In this document: positions 25,882-35,266 of the stretch, piece by piece | Layout: each line of letters begins with the position of its first letter | Numbering within the stretch: position 1 is the stretch's first letter | Source of the DNA: an uncultured Faecalicatena sp. | GTDB taxonomy: Bacteria; Bacillota; Clostridia; Lachnospirales; Lachnospiraceae | Assembly (NCBI GenBank): GCA_948468385.1 | Contig: CAOKHZ010000005.1 | Coordinates: 62,001 to 126,000 of the forward strand | DNA: 64,000 bases | Direction of reading: 5' to 3' | The notes under the pieces: model-generated | Databases searched by the model: none | What the model saw: the letters and a program-made list of their open reading frames with translations, nothing else | What the model was told of the DNA's origin: nothing | Program-made: the position numbers and the translations under genes

Positions 25882-27078
25882 ATGGCGAAGTGTTTTTGTG
25901 TTACGGGGACTTGTATTCCGGAAAAAAACTATATGATAGATATCAGTGACAGAATCGGACAAATTATAGAACGATATATCCAGCGTGGGCAGTATTTTAC
26001 CATGAACCGGGCAAGGCAGTACGGGAAAACGACCACGTTGTTTTTGCTTGAACGGGCGTTGCGGGAGAATTATGTTGTATTAAGCCTGAGTTTTGAAGCG
26101 ACGGACGAGTATTTTCAATCTATGGCCAGTCTGGCGGAAGGGTTGGTCATGGACATTGCCAAGTGCCTGCGTGCCCAGAACGTGGATAATGATATCGTGG
26201 CTACATGGTGTGAGCCGGTTTCCGAAAAATTTCCCATGAAATCATTGGGAATGAAAATCAGTACTTTGTGCCGTTCTTGTGACAAAAAGATTGTTCTCAT
26301 GATAGACGAGGTGGATAAAAGTTCGGATAATCAAATTTTTTTGTCATTTTTGGGATTGCTGCGGGAAAAGTACTTGAAGTGGCAGCAGGGAAAAGATGTG
26401 ACGTTTCAGTCAGTCATTCTTGCAGGAGTGTATGATATAAAAACATTGAGAATAAAATTGCATCCGCAGGAGGAGACGAAGTACAATAGTCCGTGGAATG
26501 TTGCGGCGGATTTTGATATCGATATGAGTTTTTCGGCAAAAGAGATTGAAGCAATGCTAAAGGAATACGAGGCGGATTATCATACGGGAATGGATGTTGC
26601 AGCTATCAGTCGGTTGTTATATGATTATACGTCGGGGTATCCTTATCTTGTGTCAAGGATATGCCAGATTACCGATGAAAGGATTGTAGGCGGTGAAATG
26701 CTTGAGTCGAGGGCAAAAGCCTGGACAAAAGAAGGAATGCTATTGGCAGTCAAATGGTTGTTAAAAGAGCCAAACACGTTGTTCGATGATATGACAAAAA
26801 AACTATTGGATTATCCCGGGTTAAAGGAAATGATACAAAGCATTCTTTTTGGGGGAGTCGGATTCCCGTTTAAACGGGAAACTCCGCTGATTGATCTGGG
26901 AGTGACTTTCGGATTTTTAAAAGAGAATCAAGGAATTGTTGCCGTTGCAAATAGAATATTTGAAATCCAGTTGTATGAGACTTTTTTGGCCGAAATGGCA
27001 ATAAATGGTGAGAAGATGTATACGGAGTCCGATTTGGACAAGGGTGGTCTAGTATGGCGATGCAAAATCAAAATGTGA
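25882..27078 (+). CDS. AAA-ATPase-like protein, C-terminally truncated
   Basis: A 398-residue ATPase opening CFCVTGTCIPEKNYMIDIS with P-loop RARQYGKTTTL near residue 48 and Walker B IVLMIDEVDKSS. It belongs to a multicopy family of Lachnospiraceae AAA-like proteins that usually continue for another 130-150 residues into a PD-(D/E)XK-type nuclease domain. Here the frame stops soon after the ATPase part, within a gene that overlaps queH by 25 bp, so the nuclease domain is missing. The ATG follows AAGGAG. Whether it is still functional is unknown. It lies just beyond the array. Confidence 0.75.
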   Translation: MAKCFCVTGTCIPEKNYMIDISDRIGQIIERYIQRGQYFTMNRARQYGKTTTLFLLERALRENYVVLSLSFEATDEYFQSMASLAEGLVMDIAKCLRAQNVDNDIVATWCEPVSEKFPMKSLGMKISTLCRSCDKKIVLMIDEVDKSSDNQIFLSFLGLLREKYLKWQQGKDVTFQSVILAGVYDIKTLRIKLHPQEETKYNSPWNVAADFDIDMSFSAKEIEAMLKEYEADYHTGMDVAAISRLLYDYTSGYPYLVSRICQITDERIVGGEMLESRAKAWTKEGMLLAVKWLLKEPNTLFDDMTKKLLDYPGLKEMIQSILFGGVGFPFKRETPLIDLGVTFGFLKENQGIVAVANRIFEIQLYETFLAEMAINGEKMYTESDLDKGGLVWRCKIKM

Positions 27079-27701
27079 ATTATCAAAAGGAACTGGACAA
27101 GACGTTACAGCGGCTTCGCGAGGAAAATCTCGTGCCGCGTCTTCTGCTCCACAGTTGTTGTGCGCCGTGCAGCAGCTATGTGTTGGAGTATTTGTCGCAG
27201 TACTTTGAAATCACGGTACTTTATTACAATCCGAACCTTTACCCGGATACGGAGTTTGCCAAACGTTCCAGGGAGCAGCAAAGGTTGATTGGAGAAATGG
27301 AAGTTCGGCATCCGGTTTCCTTTATGGAAGGAACGTTTGAAAAGGAAAAATTTTACCGGATGGCGGCAGGGGTGGAAGACGCGCGAGAGGGTGGCGAGCG
27401 ATGTTTTCGCTGTTATGAGTTGCGGCTTCGCGAGACGGCAAGGCTGGCGAGGGAGCGTGGATTTGACTATTTTACCACGACGTTGAGCATCAGCCCGCTG
27501 AAAAATGCCCGAAAATTGAATGAAATCGGAGAACGGTTGGCGAAAGAGTATGAGGTTGCCTACCTGGCTTCGGATTTCAAGAAGAAGGACGGTTATCGCC
27601 GCTCGGTGGAATTGTCCAAGGAGTATGGGCTATACCGCCAGGATTATTGTGGATGTGAATTTTCATGGCGGGAGAGGAATGAGCGGGAAACGGGGAAATA
27701 G
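27054..27701 (+). CDS. queH: Epoxyqueuosine reductase QueH
   Basis: A 215-residue protein of the QueH (DUF208) family, the non-B12 enzyme that reduces epoxyqueuosine to queuosine at tRNA position 34. Family cysteines are all present: LHSCCAPCSSYV, ERCFRCYELR and YCGCEFSWR. They hold an Fe-S cluster and a second metal site. The start overlaps the truncated ATPase gene, with AGGGTGG upstream. Other queuosine genes are not in the window. Confidence 0.93.
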   Translation: MAMQNQNVNYQKELDKTLQRLREENLVPRLLLHSCCAPCSSYVLEYLSQYFEITVLYYNPNLYPDTEFAKRSREQQRLIGEMEVRHPVSFMEGTFEKEKFYRMAAGVEDAREGGERCFRCYELRLRETARLARERGFDYFTTTLSISPLKNARKLNEIGERLAKEYEVAYLASDFKKKDGYRRSVELSKEYGLYRQDYCGCEFSWRERNERETGK

Positions 27702-27708
27702 AACGAGT

Positions 27709-27748
27709 GAGAGAACCGCCTTGCGGCTTGTCGCGGGGCGGTTCTCTC
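27709..27748. terminator. Hairpin between queH and the convergent DUF362 gene
   Basis: A 12-bp stem (GAGAGAACCGCC and its complement) with a 16-base loop lies between convergent genes. There is no clear T-run on either side. Confidence 0.55.
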
Positions 27749-27764
27749 GGGATAATGGACATTG

Positions 27765-28859
27765 TCATTGCCAGTATTCTTCTAAAAAACGGATGATGTC
27801 TAAAGCTTTCGGCGGGCATCCAAGCAAATGGCGGGAGCAGTTCTTCGTGCAGGAACCGACTCCGATTTCACCGGCAGTGTCCTTCCATCCCTGGCCTATG
27901 CAGACATGTTCTCGCTTTCCCCGGGTGGTTCCCTGGTCATCAAGACGCTCCAACGCGTAAATCAGGGAACCATAGCATGCACTGCAGGCATCGCGGGCAT
28001 CGGTGTATTTTTCCAATTTGCGGACGCGGCCAGTCGCGTGCGAGTTCGTTTGATCGTTCATCGGCTGGTTCAGCATGGTGACTTTCGCCTTGGACGTGTC
28101 CGCGCACCCGACGTTTAGTCGTTCCGCGATGCGGATGTAAGGAACGTCATCGACAGAATATCCAATGCTTTCACATACGTACGCGTCGCAGAGAACCGGG
28201 TCGAGACATGCGAAAATCCGGTTCATGACGACGGGATTTCCCCCTTCTTCAAAATTCAAGTCCCCACAGATGTTGTCAACCAGAATCAGGCCGTGAGGAA
28301 TCACGGTATTTAAATGGGCGATGGGCTTGTGCAGGCCCATCGTATGAAACCTGCGTTTTTCGCTGTCGGGAATCACTCCCTTGGCATTTTTTAGCGCACA
28401 AGTGATAAGTGTCTGGCAGTGTCCCTTTAAAACCGGCATGTTTATCAGAAAATCCGTCGTTTTTAATTCGCTGCACAAATGTAGGGGCATGCCTGCGGCG
28501 TCACAAGGGTAAGAGGAATCTTTCTGCATGTCGTAAAACGGAACATGGTAGTTCTCGCATACAGAAGCAATCCCGGAGGCTTTAACGGCTCGGGAAGTCC
28601 TGGATCCGACCCAGGAACCTTCCATGACCTTCACGTTGGAAAATTCATGCTTTTTTAAATAAAGTAACACGCCCTCTACCAGTTCGGGATGGGTGATTGC
28701 GCCGTTCGACGCGTCATCGTCCAATAACAGGTTGGGCTTCAGCGCGATGCGTTTCGTCTTGTCCCCGATGATTTCATCTAAATGAATCGCTTCTAAAAGT
28801 TTGAGCGTCATTTGGACATAATCAGTTCCGTGAATCATCACGATTTCTTCTTTTTTCAT
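27765..28859 (-). CDS. DUF362-domain protein
   Basis: A 364-residue protein of the DUF362 family. It shows the usual ALKPNLLLDD, EGSWVGSRTS, DFLINMPVLKGH and cysteine-containing segments (ACSACY, GSCTKNCSRHLLGCPP). The late cysteines could bind an Fe-S cluster, but they do not form a classic ferredoxin motif. Biochemical role is unknown for most members. The ATG at 28859 follows AGGAGG; an upstream extension to 29000 crosses a palindromic element and is rejected. Confidence 0.85.
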   Translation of the reverse strand: MKKEEIVMIHGTDYVQMTLKLLEAIHLDEIIGDKTKRIALKPNLLLDDDASNGAITHPELVEGVLLYLKKHEFSNVKVMEGSWVGSRTSRAVKASGIASVCENYHVPFYDMQKDSSYPCDAAGMPLHLCSELKTTDFLINMPVLKGHCQTLITCALKNAKGVIPDSEKRRFHTMGLHKPIAHLNTVIPHGLILVDNICGDLNFEEGGNPVVMNRIFACLDPVLCDAYVCESIGYSVDDVPYIRIAERLNVGCADTSKAKVTMLNQPMNDQTNSHATGRVRKLEKYTDARDACSACYGSLIYALERLDDQGTTRGKREHVCIGQGWKDTAGEIGVGSCTKNCSRHLLGCPPKALDIIRFLEEYWQ

Positions 28860-28900
28860 GTCAAATCCTCCTCGCATGGGTATGTTGTTGGTCATGTGCT

Positions 28901-28930
28901 TGTGTCGGCATCCATCCGTACGCCGACACG
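28901..28930. repeat. Dispersed palindromic element, copy D
   Basis: GTGTCGGC (28902-28909) and GCCGACAC (28922-28929) flank a 12-base loop. Read on the minus strand it contains GTCGGCGTACGGATGG, shared with copies near 38634, 42850 and 45529. On the plus strand it runs into GGTCTTTTTG. Confidence 0.55.
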
Positions 28931-29047
28931 GTCTTTTTGTAAAAGAGTATAGCAAAATTTGAGTTTGGCGGCAAGAAGTTATGTGTACCCTCTCGGCCAA
29001 TCATTGACACCCTTACAGTCATATTTTTCAAAAATTTCACTTCCTTA

Positions 29048-29075
29048 TTTACAAGCGGCCATATACTGTGATAAA
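29048..29075 (+). promoter_or_regulatory. Possible argH promoter
   Basis: TTTACA (29048-29053), 16-bp spacer, GATAAA (29070-29075), about 140 bp before argH. The leader between contains a short hairpin (ACGCCGAT/ATCGGCGT at 29175-29192). I saw no T-box or arginine-repressor site that I could support. Confidence 0.4.
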
Positions 29076-29215
29076 CTAAAGCGTGTTTTTGAAACGTGAA
29101 GACATATGAATTGTAAATATGAAAGTCATGAACATGCAATAATCAAAAACTATTTTTCGAATGAAAAGAGAAGGACGCCGATGCAATCGGCGTAAAAGAA
29201 AGGGTGAATCTGTAC

Positions 29216-30601
29216 ATGGCACAGCTATGGGGCGGCCGGTTTACGAAGGAAACCGACCAACTGGTATATGATTTTAATGCTTCCATCATGTTTGACAAGA
29301 GGTTGTACCGACAAGATATTCGTGGCAGTATCGCGCACGTGACGATGCTCGCGGCGAGGGGAATCTTGACGGAGGAGGAAAAGACGCGGATTACCGAAGG
29401 GCTTGAGGGGATTTTGGCAGACTTGGAAAGCGGCCGGCTTGAAATCACGTCCGAATACGAGGATATTCACAGTTTCGTAGAGGCGATATTGACGGAGCGG
29501 ATCGGCGAGGCCGGAAAGAAACTCCACACGGGGCGCAGCCGCAACGACCAGGTCGCGCTGGATATGAAGCTCTATGTTCGGGACGAGGTGGTGGAGCTTG
29601 ACGGGCTTTTAAAGGAATTGTTGGAAGTGTTGTTGCGGTTGATGAAGGAGCATGTCGAGACGTACATGCCGGGATTCACGCATTTGCAAAAAGCGCAGCC
29701 GATTACCCTGGCGCACCACCTTGGCGCGTATTTTGAAATGTTTAAGCGCGACCGTGGGCGGATGCAGGATATTTACCATAGAATGAATTTGTGCCCGCTG
29801 GGGGCGGGGGCGTTGGCCGGGACGACGTATCCGCTTGACCGGGAATATACGGCGAGCCTCCTTGGATTTGACGGGCCGACGCTTAACAGCATCGACTCGG
29901 TGGCCGACAGGGATTATCTGATTGAGTTTTTGTCGGCGATGTCCACGGTGATGATGCACTTGAGCCGTTTTTCGGAGGAAGTGATCATCTGGAACTCCAA
30001 TGAATATAAATTCGTGGAGTTGGATGACGCGTACAGCACGGGCAGCAGCATCATGCCGCAGAAGAAGAACCCGGATATCGCGGAGCTCGTGCGCGGAAAG
30101 ACGGGACGGGTGTATGGGGCACTCATGTCGCTTCTTACGACCATGAAGGGCATTCCGCTGGCGTACAACAAGGACATGCAGGAGGACAAGGAAGTCGTCT
30201 TTGACGCGATTGACACCACGAAGGGGTGTGTCGTGTTATTTACCGGCATGCTGCGGACGATGAAGTTTCGAAAGGAACAGATGGAAGCCAGTGCGAGGCA
30301 TGGATTTACCAATGCGACGGATGCTGCGGATTATCTTGTAAACCACGGCGTGCCTTTTAGGGACGCGCATGGAATCGTCGGACAACTGGTGTTGCATTGT
30401 ATTGAAAAGGGGATTGCTTTAGATGACATGAGTTTGGCAGAATTTAAGGGGATTTCCCCGGTGTTTGAAGCGGACATATATGAGGCAATCAGCATGAAGA
30501 ACTGTGTGGAGATGCGAAATACCATCGGCGCGCCGGGACGCACGGCGATGGAGAAAGTCATAGAATTGGAAGAGGCATATTTACAAGGAGGATGTGAGTA
30601 G
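29216..30601 (+). CDS. argH: Argininosuccinate lyase
   Basis: A 461-residue enzyme of the fumarase/aspartase superfamily. It starts MAQLWGGRF, with [10 protein letters not shown] and the signature [11 protein letters not shown] carrying the catalytic serine loop. It splits argininosuccinate into arginine and fumarate, the last step of arginine synthesis. The ATG at 29216 follows AAAGGGTG. argG is not next to it. It is followed after 2 bp by asd, so the two are cotranscribed. Confidence 0.97.
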   Translation: MAQLWGGRFTKETDQLVYDFNASIMFDKRLYRQDIRGSIAHVTMLAARGILTEEEKTRITEGLEGILADLESGRLEITSEYEDIHSFVEAILTERIGEAGKKLHTGRSRNDQVALDMKLYVRDEVVELDGLLKELLEVLLRLMKEHVETYMPGFTHLQKAQPITLAHHLGAYFEMFKRDRGRMQDIYHRMNLCPLGAGALAGTTYPLDREYTASLLGFDGPTLNSIDSVADRDYLIEFLSAMSTVMMHLSRFSEEVIIWNSNEYKFVELDDAYSTGSSIMPQKKNPDIAELVRGKTGRVYGALMSLLTTMKGIPLAYNKDMQEDKEVVFDAIDTTKGCVVLFTGMLRTMKFRKEQMEASARHGFTNATDAADYLVNHGVPFRDAHGIVGQLVLHCIEKGIALDDMSLAEFKGISPVFEADIYEAISMKNCVEMRNTIGAPGRTAMEKVIELEEAYLQGGCE

Positions 30602-30603
30602 AG

Positions 30604-31689
30604 ATGGATAAGAAATTAAGAGTCGGAATTTTGGGAGCGACCGGAATGGTCGGACAGAGGTTTATCGCGTTGTTGGAAAATCACCCATGGTTCGAGGTGG
30701 TGACCGTGGCGGCAAGTCCGCGCTCCGCGGGAAAAACTTACGCGGAGGCGGTGGAGGGGCGTTGGAAGATGGATACCCCGATGCCGGAGGCTGTCGGAAA
30801 ACTGATGGTCATGAACGTAAACGAGGTGGAGAAGGTGGCTTCCACCGTGGATTTCGTGTTCAGCGCCGTGGACATGTCCAAGGAGGAAATCAAGGCCATC
30901 GAGGAGGAATATGCGAAGACCGAGACCCCGGTCGTGTCAAATAACAGCGCGCACCGTTGGACGCCGGACGTGCCGATGGTGGTGCCGGAGATTAACGCGG
31001 AGCATTTTGACGTGATTGCGGATCAGAAGAAACGTCTTGGCACGACCCGCGGCTTTATCGCCGTGAAGCCGAATTGCTCGATTCAAAGTTATGCGCCGTG
31101 TCTGGCGGCCTGGAAGGAGTTTGGCCCGAAGGAAGTCGTGGCGACGACTTATCAGGCGATTTCAGGGGCCGGAAAGACGTTTAAGGATTGGCCGGAGATG
31201 GAGGGAAACATTATCCCGTACATCGGCGGCGAGGAAGAGAAGAGTGAGCAGGAGCCGCTTCGGGTGCTTGGAAAAGTGGAAAACGGGCAGATTGTCAAGG
31301 CCGCGCTGCCGAAGATTACTTGCCAGTGCGTGAGGGTTCCGGTGTTAAACGGACATACGGCCGCCGTGTTTATCAATTTTGAAAAGAAACCGACAAAGGA
31401 AGAGTTGATTGAAAAACTGGTGAACTTCAAGGGATTTCCGCAGGAGGCGAACCTGCCGAGCGCGCCGAAGCAGTTTATCCAGTATTTGGAGGAGGACAAT
31501 CGTCCGCAGGTGTCCATGGACGTGGATTATGAAAATGGCATGGGCGTGTCCATTGGCCGGTTGCGCGAGGATGGCATGTTTGACTACAAGTTCATCGGCC
31601 TGTCCCACAACACCGTGCGCGGCGCGGCGGGCGGAGCCGTCTTGTGCGCGGAGGCGTTGACGGCGAAAGGATATATCAGTGCGAAATAA
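30604..31689 (+). CDS. asd: Aspartate-semialdehyde dehydrogenase
   Basis: A 361-residue NADP-dependent enzyme of the archaeal/fungal-type ASADH family. It has GATGMVGQRF at the nucleotide-binding N terminus and the active-site cysteine in KPNCSIQSYAP. It converts aspartyl phosphate to aspartate semialdehyde, the branch point to lysine, threonine and methionine. AAGGAGG precedes the ATG, overlapping the end of argH. The downstream thrC is in the same metabolic branch. Confidence 0.96.
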   Translation: MDKKLRVGILGATGMVGQRFIALLENHPWFEVVTVAASPRSAGKTYAEAVEGRWKMDTPMPEAVGKLMVMNVNEVEKVASTVDFVFSAVDMSKEEIKAIEEEYAKTETPVVSNNSAHRWTPDVPMVVPEINAEHFDVIADQKKRLGTTRGFIAVKPNCSIQSYAPCLAAWKEFGPKEVVATTYQAISGAGKTFKDWPEMEGNIIPYIGGEEEKSEQEPLRVLGKVENGQIVKAALPKITCQCVRVPVLNGHTAAVFINFEKKPTKEELIEKLVNFKGFPQEANLPSAPKQFIQYLEEDNRPQVSMDVDYENGMGVSIGRLREDGMFDYKFIGLSHNTVRGAAGGAVLCAEALTAKGYISAK

Positions 31690-31699
31690 ATGACGCATA

Positions 31700-31731
31700 A
31701 AAAACGAGGACGAAAAGTGTCGTGTTTTTCT
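31700..31731 (+). terminator. Imperfect hairpin with T-tract after asd
   Basis: AAAAAC/GTTTTT outer stem with a 4-base bulge and an ACGA/TCGT inner stem, followed by CTTT. A weak terminator or attenuator between asd and leuC. Confidence 0.4.
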
Positions 31732-31824
31732 TTCCAGACGGAGGTTGCGAAGAGGAGAAGACGAACGATGGCACGAAAAAATATATTTATTCATAGAAAC
31801 AGAAAGAAAGCGAGGAATCTTTCC

Positions 31825-33099
31825 ATGGGAATGACAATGACGCAGAAAATCCTGGCGGCACATGCGGGATTGGATTCTGTAGAAGCGGGACAGTTGATTA
31901 TGGCAAAACTGGACGTGGTGATGGCAAACGACATTACCGGCCCGATGGCACTGCCGATTATCAAGCAGATGTCCGACAAGGTATTTGACAAGGACAAGGT
32001 AGTCTTTGTACCGGACCATTTTACGCCGAACAAGGACATCAAGTCGGCGGAGAACTCCAAGGCGATTCGCGAGTACGCGAAAGAGCAGGGACTTACTTGG
32101 TATTTTGAGCAGGGCAAGTCCGGAGTGGAACATGCCATTTTGCCGGAGGCGGGAGTGGTGGCCGCAGGGGAGTGCATCATCGGCGCGGACTCCCACACTT
32201 GTACTTATGGCGCGTTGGGCGCGTTTTCCACCGGCATGGGGACGACGGACGTGGCGACGGGCATGGCGACCGGCGAAATCTGGTTCAAGGTGCCGTCTGC
32301 CATTAAATTTGTGCTGACGGGCAAGCCAAGCCCTTATGTGAGCGGCAAAGATATCATTATCCACATTATCGGAAAAATCGGCGTGGACGGGGCACTTTAC
32401 AAGTCCATGGAGTTCGTGGGCGACGGCATTGCCAATCTTTCCATGGACGACAGATTCACGATGGCGAACATGGCGATTGAGGCCGGAGCCAAGAACGGCA
32501 TCTTCCCGGTGGACGAGAAGGTGGAGGAGTACTTGAAAGAGCACACGAAAAAGCCGTACACGATTTATGAGGCCGACGAGGATGCCAAGTACGACGAGGT
32601 GATTGAAATCAATTTGTCCGAGGTTCGTCCGACGGTGGCGTTCCCGCACCTTCCGGGCAATGCGAAGACGATTGACGAAATCGAGGCGATGGATCCGATT
32701 AAAATCGACCAGGTCGTAATCGGGTCATGTACGAACGGACGGATGGAGGATTTGCGCAAGGCGGCGGCAATTTTGAAAGGACATACCGTGCATCCGGACG
32801 TGCGCGTGATGGTGGTGCCGGCGACGCAGAAGATTTACAAGCAATGTATCGCGGAAGGGTTATTGGACATTTTCGTGGACGCGGGCTGCGCGGTAAATAC
32901 GCCGAGCTGCGGACCGTGCATGGGCGGACACATGGGCGTGATGGCGGCCGGAGAAAAGTGCGTGTCCACGACGAACCGTAACTTTGTCGGCCGTATGGGA
33001 CACGTGGATTCCTTGATTTACCTGGCATCCCCGGAGGTGGCCGCGGCGAGCGCGATTGCGGGCTGCATCGCGAATCCTGAGAAAGTAGGTGACAAATAA
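31825..33099 (+). CDS. leuC: 3-isopropylmalate dehydratase large subunit
   Basis: A 424-residue aconitase-family protein of the archaeal-type LeuC group. Fe-S ligand cysteines are in GSCTNGR and CGPCMGG. With LeuD it isomerises isopropylmalate in leucine synthesis. The start [17 protein letters not shown] matches the family start and follows GAGGA at 31813. A longer frame from 31768, which also has a ribosome-like GAGGAGA, would add 19 basic residues of no known use. The stop is ATAATG-linked to leuD (1-bp overlap). Confidence 0.94.
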   Translation: MGMTMTQKILAAHAGLDSVEAGQLIMAKLDVVMANDITGPMALPIIKQMSDKVFDKDKVVFVPDHFTPNKDIKSAENSKAIREYAKEQGLTWYFEQGKSGVEHAILPEAGVVAAGECIIGADSHTCTYGALGAFSTGMGTTDVATGMATGEIWFKVPSAIKFVLTGKPSPYVSGKDIIIHIIGKIGVDGALYKSMEFVGDGIANLSMDDRFTMANMAIEAGAKNGIFPVDEKVEEYLKEHTKKPYTIYEADEDAKYDEVIEINLSEVRPTVAFPHLPGNAKTIDEIEAMDPIKIDQVVIGSCTNGRMEDLRKAAAILKGHTVHPDVRVMVVPATQKIYKQCIAEGLLDIFVDAGCAVNTPSCGPCMGGHMGVMAAGEKCVSTTNRNFVGRMGHVDSLIYLASPEVAAASAIAGCIANPEKVGDK

Positions 33100-33599
33100 T
33101 GAAAGCACTTGGACATGTATTTAAATATGGAGACAACGTAGACACGGACGTCATCATTCCGGCAAGATATCTGAACTCGTTTGACGCAAAGGAACTGGCA
33201 AGCCACGCCATGGTGGACATTGATCCGGAATTTGCGACGAAGGTGCAACCGGGGGACTTAATCGTGGCGAATAAGAACTTTGGCTGTGGGTCATCGCGGG
33301 AGCACGCGCCGTTATGCTTGAAGGAAGCGGGCGTAAGCTGCGTGATCGCGGAGACGTTTGCCCGTATTTTCTACCGTAACGCGATTAACATCGGTCTGCC
33401 GATTATCGAGTGCGTGGAGGCCGCCAGAGGAATTGAGGCGGGGGACGAGGTCGAGGTCGACTTTGACAGCGGCATGATTTACAACCGCACGAAGGGCACG
33501 CAGTTTAAGGGACAGCCGTTCCCGGAATTCATGCAGGAATTAATCAGCGCGGGCGGCCTGGTGAATTACACAAATAATAAAAAGGACAAGACGGCATGA
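33099..33599 (+). CDS. leuD: 3-isopropylmalate dehydratase small subunit
   Basis: A 166-residue swivel-domain protein with [16 protein letters not shown] and the substrate loop [12 protein letters not shown], the family signature. It completes the leuCD enzyme; its ATG overlaps the leuC stop by one base. leuA and leuB are not nearby. Confidence 0.96.
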   Translation: MKALGHVFKYGDNVDTDVIIPARYLNSFDAKELASHAMVDIDPEFATKVQPGDLIVANKNFGCGSSREHAPLCLKEAGVSCVIAETFARIFYRNAINIGLPIIECVEAARGIEAGDEVEVDFDSGMIYNRTKGTQFKGQPFPEFMQELISAGGLVNYTNNKKDKTA

Positions 33600-33639
33600 C
33601 GTTGAAACGTGTAGGTGAAATGATAAAGAGGGTAGGAAG

Positions 33640-35151
33640 ATGAATTTATTATACAAGAGCACAAGAAACGCAGAGCGAACCGTGACCGCTTCCGAGGCCA
33701 TATTAAGAGGCCTGGCAGAGGATGGCGGCTTGTTCGTGCCGGTGGAGATTCCGAAGCTTGACGTAAGCCTTGACGAACTGAAGGACATGTCTTATCAGGA
33801 GACCGCTTACGCCGTCATGAAGCAATTTTTGACGGACTTCACGGAAGAAGAATTAAAGAATTGCATCAATCAGGCATATGATGAAAAATTTGACACGGAA
33901 GTGATCGCGCCGCTTGTGAAGGTAGGCGACACGTTCCATTTGGAGTTGTTCCACGGGCGGACCATCGCGTTCAAGGACATGGCGTTGTCCATCCTGCCGC
34001 ACCTATTGATAACGGCGGCGAAGAAAAACCAGGTAGAAAAGGAAATCGTGATTTTGACGGCGACCTCCGGCGATACCGGAAAGGCGGCTTTGGCAGGTTT
34101 TGCGGGCGTGCCGGGGACGCGGATTATCGTGTTTTACCCAAAGGGCGGCGTAAGTAAAGTGCAGGAGCTACAGATGGTGACGCAAAAAGGGGATAACACG
34201 GCGGTCGTGGCCATCCATGGCAATTTTGACAATGCGCAGAGCGGCGTGAAGGAGTTGTTTGAGGACAAGGAACTGGAAAAGGAATTGTCCGGGGCGGGAT
34301 TCCAATTTTCATCTGCCAATTCCATTAATATCGGACGTTTGGTTCCGCAAATCGTATATTATGTATACGCTTATGCCAAACTATTGAAGTATGGGGAAAT
34401 CGAGTTGGGAGAGGAAATTGACGTGACGGTTCCGACCGGTAACTTTGGAAATATTTTGGCGGGTTATTATGCGAAGCAGATGGGGGTTCCGATTGCCAGG
34501 CTGGTATGTGCCTCCAACGAAAACAAGGTGTTGTTTGATTTCTTCCAGACGGGAACTTATGATAAAAACAGGGAGTTCGTGCTGACTTCCTCGCCGTCGA
34601 TGGACATTTTGATTTCCAGTAACTTAGAGCGGTTGATTTATGCGATTGCCGGTCAGGATGCAAGGAAAAACAGTGAACTGATGGAAAGCCTGAAAGAGAA
34701 CGGCACTTATGAAATCAGTGGGGAAATGAAGGAGAAGCTTGCCGATTTTTATGGTGGTTTTGCGACGGAAGCGGATACCGCGCGGACGATAGGGGAGACT
34801 TATAAGTCCACGGGCTACGTCATGGATCCCCACACGGCGGTGGCGGCTTGTGTAAGTCATGCCTACCGAGAAAAGAGCGGGGATGATAGGAAGATGCTGG
34901 TCATCTCCACCGCGAGCCCGTACAAGTTTTCCCGTAGCGTGATGACGGCGTTGGCCGCCGTGGACAAAGAGACGGGCGCAGCGTGCGAAGGGACGGATGA
35001 GTTTGCGTTGGTGGATGCGCTTGAAAAGGTTTCCGGCGTGGAAGTGCCGGACGCGGTCAAGGAAATCCGAAACGCGGAGGTTATGCATACGCGGGAGTGC
35101 GGAGCGAAAGAGATGAGGGAGACGGTAAAAGATATTTTGGGGATGGCATGA
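33640..35151 (+). CDS. thrC: Threonine synthase
   Basis: A 503-residue PLP enzyme. The lysine-binding loop is in HGRTIAFKDMALS, phosphate-binding residues in TATSGDTGKAA, and PTGNFGNILAGYYA follows. It converts phosphohomoserine to threonine. The ATG follows AGGGTAGGA 41 bp after leuD, so it probably belongs to the same transcript as leuCD and perhaps argH-asd. Confidence 0.97.
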   Translation: MNLLYKSTRNAERTVTASEAILRGLAEDGGLFVPVEIPKLDVSLDELKDMSYQETAYAVMKQFLTDFTEEELKNCINQAYDEKFDTEVIAPLVKVGDTFHLELFHGRTIAFKDMALSILPHLLITAAKKNQVEKEIVILTATSGDTGKAALAGFAGVPGTRIIVFYPKGGVSKVQELQMVTQKGDNTAVVAIHGNFDNAQSGVKELFEDKELEKELSGAGFQFSSANSINIGRLVPQIVYYVYAYAKLLKYGEIELGEEIDVTVPTGNFGNILAGYYAKQMGVPIARLVCASNENKVLFDFFQTGTYDKNREFVLTSSPSMDILISSNLERLIYAIAGQDARKNSELMESLKENGTYEISGEMKEKLADFYGGFATEADTARTIGETYKSTGYVMDPHTAVAACVSHAYREKSGDDRKMLVISTASPYKFSRSVMTALAAVDKETGAACEGTDEFALVDALEKVSGVEVPDAVKEIRNAEVMHTRECGAKEMRETVKDILGMA

Positions 35152-35199
35152 CGAGTTGTCAAAAAGTTGTCAAAGTTGCAAAGTGTCCCGCTAAAACTG

Positions 35200-35228
35200 T
35201 TGACTTTTATTTCCAAACATGAGATAAT
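35200..35228 (+). promoter_or_regulatory. pckA promoter
   Basis: TTGACT (35200-35205), 17-bp spacer, GATAAT (35223-35228), 39 bp before the pckA ATG. One of the best promoter matches in the window. Confidence 0.75.
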
Positions 35229-35266
35229 AAAACAAATTTTGATTTTAAAGGAGGAATTACTATACT

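Noticed and set aside
27520..28118. Plus-strand frames over the end of queH and the DUF362 gene
   Set aside because: They are reverse or shifted readings of recognised genes and cross the intergenic hairpin.
28931..29215. T-box or riboswitch before argH
   Set aside because: I looked for a T-box motif and long leader stems and saw only one short hairpin.
31690..31824. N-terminal extension of leuC from 31690
   Set aside because: It would translate through a hairpin with T-tract, and family members start at the MGMTMTQ equivalent. A start at 31768 is possible but less likely.
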